DNA from: Trichosporon coremiiforme
Taxonomy: Eukaryota > Basidiomycota > Tremellomycetes > Trichosporonales > Trichosporonaceae
Direction of reading: 5' to 3'
Assembly: GCA_039545355.1 (NCBI GenBank)
Contig: BCJJ01000028.1
Coordinates: 372,001-436,000 of the forward strand
Length of the DNA: 64,000 nt
Each line of letters opens with the position of its first letter. Position 1 is the stretch's first letter. Position numbers and translations under genes: made by a program. Below the pieces are notes generated by a model. It was not told the DNA's origin. It saw only the letters and a list, made by a program, of their open reading frames with translations, and ran no database searches. Below are positions 60,709 through 64,000 of this stretch, one piece after another.

Positions 60709-62772
60709 GCGAGCGTCAGAGAAGCGATGGCAAGATGGCTTGCTCGATGGTATGACTGCTATGGACGTCGGCCGATGGAGGAAGGACGTGTTGGGAGGGA
60801 AGGCCCGCCGTGTCGATGGTGGGAATTGATAATGTCATTGGCAGTCGGCAGACGTCAGCGCCCAGCCCGACACCTTGCACCTTCTAGCGTCTGACAGTCT
60901 GTCTAGTGCAAGATTACAAATACCTCTAATCGTCCAAGTCGCCGAGCCCGCCCTGCCATTACAGTCTTTGTAATCGCTCCCTGCGTTTGTCATGCTTCCC
61001 CCGCCCCGCTTGGCAAGGACTGATCACCGTCCACAGCCGAACCCCGCAGTGCACATACGTCAAGTGTAAGTGGCACAGATGCGTACCAGCGGTGGCCATG
61101 TCCGCAGTGCATGGGCCTGCGGTGTTTGGCGTCCATGGCTGACTCTGCCTCTCGTTGTATGCATCATGTGGGCTGGTGTCCAGCTTCTGTCGGGGGTACA
61201 GCGCACGATAGCAAGCGGACCAAGGTGTCCGCTGGGACGAGTCGGTCATCAGTTGCTAGCCGTGACGCGGATGTCGCCGGTCCCGGGGCCGAGGCGTCCA
61301 CTCGACCAGTCGTGCTGGTGAATGATCACCTAATCACCATATCATTCCGAACTCGTGCCCTGTCCTGGGCAGGCATACCCGATCCTTCCCTCGGCCCTCC
61401 ATTTGGACACTCGATAACCGCTCCGCAGACACTTCATGACACGTGTCCGTCCACCATGAGCAGTGTTGCCGCACCCTCGCTCGCCAAGCATGCAAGTGCC
61501 GCAGGACAGAGTTGCGGCAAAGTAGAGCGATAAGTTCGCTGGAATTGGCAAAGTGCCGAGCTCGCCGAGCACAAGTGCCCGGCAATACATACCCTCGGCC
61601 CGAGCAATCTCGAGTCCATGTTCCAAAGTTCCATCCCGCCGGCGGGTGCCCGACTGTCGAAACTCTCGCCGACGTCGGCCGTCATACTATTGTTTCTAGG
61701 CACCGCTTCTTCGTCGGCACTCCGCACGTCGTGCATCCGGCACCGGCACCGGCATCGGCGGCACTGGCACCAGCGTGATCATCTTGACTCCGAAGTCCAT
61801 CCACGACTCAAAGTGGTACTTGAGTCCAAACCGGACCATGCGCCAGCTGCCTGGTCCATACCGCGGAGCACCGCTGTGACAGACTTTGAGCAGCATTCCT
61901 TCTGCCTCGTTGCCTCATTGTCACTTCTGTCTAAGATGCAGAAGCGGAGCACCGCCGAGCCGTGACTGACTCGTATGCCGCATTCCTCCAGCTGTTCCGC
62001 TAGTTGCACACCACCGTCTCAGTTACCACCTACGCTTTGCGGCACCGAGTACACAGCGAAGCACTCCATTATCTGATGGGGATCTCCCAGTGCCAAGTCA
62101 CAAGGACGGTGCGAACGTTATCAATATACCGTCCCCGCTGCTTGCGCTGCCTCGTGTCCGCTCCTCCCCAATCTCGGGCATCAGCGACGCTGATCTCATC
62201 CGCCATCCGTCAGATCTTGCTTGCTCAGCAACACCTCCGCAGGGACCATTATAGGATCAATGAGCGACCAATGTCCTCTGCCGAAACTGTCGCATCCTCC
62301 CCTTTGGCCCCCTGTCTGCGTCCCTCGGCGGTGAGGTGTTGGTGGGTCGCCAGTGCGCCGAACATGGCCACATTCCTATGATCCTGGAAGCCCTGGTCCG
62401 TCATCTTTTGTTCGCGGATGTGCCGGCTTCGTTTGCCCACCACTCTCCTCTGGCTTTAGTGAGGACAGAGGGGGAGGGAGGGCACGGCCAGCGCGGCATT
62501 ACCGTGGTGAGCACTGGACTACGTCTAGATGCCTTCGTACGCGGGTCCCGGTTCGTACAGGGCGAAGAGGTGTGGGCGAGAGGGACGGCAGGAGAGTCTC
62601 TCACCCCTCGTCGCCCTGCGCCAACGTCTCGTCCCAACGATATCCGGGCCGAATCCACCTGGAACGTGGGCCAGGTATCAGCAGGACTGGTCTGCCAGAC
62701 GCCATCCCGTGAGCGACCAAAGTGTCGGCCCTTTATGCTCTCTCCCCTTATTCTGGGCCAGCCTAAACCCAG

Positions 62773-62827
62773 NNNNNNNNNNNNNNNNNNNNNNNNNNNN
62801 NNNNNNNNNNNNNNNNNNNNNNNNNNN
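62773..62827. other. Assembly gap (55 N)
   Basis: A run of 55 N bases. Sequence resumes with nine or more G; a G-rich or hard-to-sequence stretch probably caused the break. Confidence 0.98.
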
Positions 62828-63603
62828 GGGGGGGGGCGCATGCCACGGACCCAGCTCTGCCCCCGTAGCTATTCGAATCCACCACGGGGCGCCACCTGCA
62901 CGGACCTTTTGCGAGACTTGATGGCCCACTCCTCGGACGGCTCGTGCGCAGATGGTACCCGTCGTGTCCTTACATTGTCCGGTCATCTGTTCTCTGTGCT
63001 CTCTGCCCTTGCATGCCCTTCATGCCCTCCACGCTCTCCAGCTGCAAAGAACTCTCACGACCTGCGCGACACGCGACACGCGACATCCCTAGGCTCCTTG
63101 GATCTATGCATCACCTGTATCACCAGCAAAGTGGGCATTCCACTGTTCCACCTCCAGTGGGGGATGGCTCCTCACTTAGCTGGAAAGCTTAACTGCGTGC
63201 CGAAGACGGCCGGACCCTCGGTGCCGTTATAGGCGGTCACGTTTCCTTCTGTGAAATGTGGAGAACACCTATCTGCCTTGCTTCATTACTCGACGCAGGT
63301 ACGCAGGCGGGTCGTGTAGACTTTTGCTGGAGTTGATGAATTGAAGCGAACGGAGGCCCTGAGGTGTCTTACTCCCTGACGATTTTGGCCGATTTTGGCC
63401 TCTGATGCGATCCTGCGCGCGATTCAGGACCAAGCTTGGGTCTGTCGACTTGTCGTTCGGCCTACGGCCGGCCCCCTAGGGCATCTGACACACCCCGGCG
63501 CCTGCCAGCCTGCCACTGGCAGGCTCCGGCGTCGAGTGGGTGCGACCTCTGTTGGCCGAGCAGATTGACACACGGACCACCATCACGCCCCGCCGGTAGG
63601 ACC

Positions 63604-63650
63604 GCCGACGCCCAGGACGCCCAGGACGCCCGGGACGCCCAGGACTCCCA
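63604..63650. repeat. GACGCCCAG nonamer repeat
   Basis: About five imperfect copies of GACGCCCAG in a GC-rich spacer near the right edge; it gives artificial Ala/Gln/Asp- or Pro/Gly-rich frames. Confidence 0.8.
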
Positions 63651-64000
63651 GGCGCACGGCGCGCACGGTGCACGGCGCGCTGGTGGCGTAGGTGGCGCCG
63701 GGCATCGTCGACTCACGGCTCACGGCCTGACCTCACTCGCCTCGTTGGCTGCACTCGCCGGTCGACGCTGGACCCCTGGCCCTTGTCTCGGGCCACTACC
63801 GGCCGGTGAGCCCAGGGCGATCAACGGAGTGGCGGCGGCGGCAGCCTGCCCCTGCCCACGGCCCACGACCCACGGCCCACAGCCCACGCCCTTGGTTCAT
63901 TACAGGCGTTGCAGGCGTTGCTCCGTGCACTGAACCCCTCGCCACTCGCATCAGCCGGTGCCGGGTCCCTCTACCTCTGCTCCGTGCGCAGAGCGTGCTG

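Larger units (their letters stand above)
60709..64000. other. Long gene-poor end with assembly gap
   Basis: About 3.3 kb without a recognisable gene on either strand. Frames of up to 300 codons exist but lack motifs, run across the N gap, or are repeat-derived. There is no telomeric repeat, no rDNA and no transposon signature. The edge may cut a gene. Confidence 0.45.

Noticed and set aside
62401..63232. Open frames running through the N gap
   Set aside because: They depend on undefined bases and show no motif on either side of the gap.
63604..63650. Possible CRISPR-like or coding repeat
   Set aside because: Units are 9 bp, adjacent and imperfect with no spacers; a simple direct repeat in a eukaryotic genome.

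Overview
The window looks like nuclear DNA of a basidiomycete yeast, probably a tremellomycete of the Trichosporonales type. That placement is inferred from GC-rich sequence, many very short introns (33-60 bp, GTRNGT donors and CTGAC/CTAAC branch sites), basidiomycete-style SREBP, YTH and ArfGAP proteins, and close gene spacing. It is mostly a core housekeeping segment: about 33 protein genes on both strands, one tRNA, no transposon and no CRISPR array.

Layout. 1-0.87 kb: partial Myb-like gene. 1.7-9.9 kb: GPI-mannosyltransferase subunit (PIG-X/Pbn1), an MFS anion permease, one unresolved multi-exon locus, a small mitochondrial-type protein, and the sphingolipid phospholipase C ISC1. 10-13.6 kb is the most unusual stretch: a decayed NADPH-oxidase C-terminus, then a small family of secreted cysteine-module proteins (one intact, one cut by a stop codon, one frameshifted). 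13.9-31 kb: homoserine dehydrogenase, sideroflexin head-to-head with SREBP (SRE1), a FRA10AC1 homologue, a large mitochondrial-type protein, mitochondrial uL24m, HIS5, IPP isomerase, an MDR oxidoreductase, an unrecognised mitochondrial-type protein and a peroxin-17-like protein. 31-41 kb: SDHAF4/APN1 head-to-head, a LYR protein, a Tim17-like membrane protein, VPS23/ArfGAP head-to-head, CIA30 and 6-phosphogluconolactonase. 41-46 kb: two tandem orphan paralogues, tRNA-Asp, a 102-aa protein and a GPI-anchored aspartic-protease-like protein without normal catalytic motifs. 46.5-60.4 kb: sterol glucosyltransferase ATG26, RCL1, a YTH RNA reader and glucose-6-phosphate dehydrogenase. 60.4-64 kb: no gene recognised, with an assembly gap.

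Functional links. ZWF1 and SOL3 catalyse the first two steps of the oxidative pentose phosphate pathway. SRE1, IDI1 and ATG26 belong to sterol regulation, isoprenoid supply and sterol glycosylation, and ISC1 adds sphingolipid turnover. Many genes serve mitochondria (sideroflexin, uL24m, SDHAF4, CIA30, the LYR protein). I see no classical gene cluster; these are scattered single genes.

Leads. The best candidates for something undescribed are the secreted four-cysteine module family, the tandem orphan paralogues at 41.2-43.1 kb, and the protease-like protein beside them. At the DNA level, an ATGCAT-type motif recurs just after stop codons, TCACGTGA-type E-boxes recur 90-220 bp before start codons, and nine isolated N calls in the uL24m gene fall almost all on wobble positions. 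Exon boundaries were set by eye from splice motifs and reading-frame continuity; in all spliced genes called with confidence the exons sum to a multiple of three.
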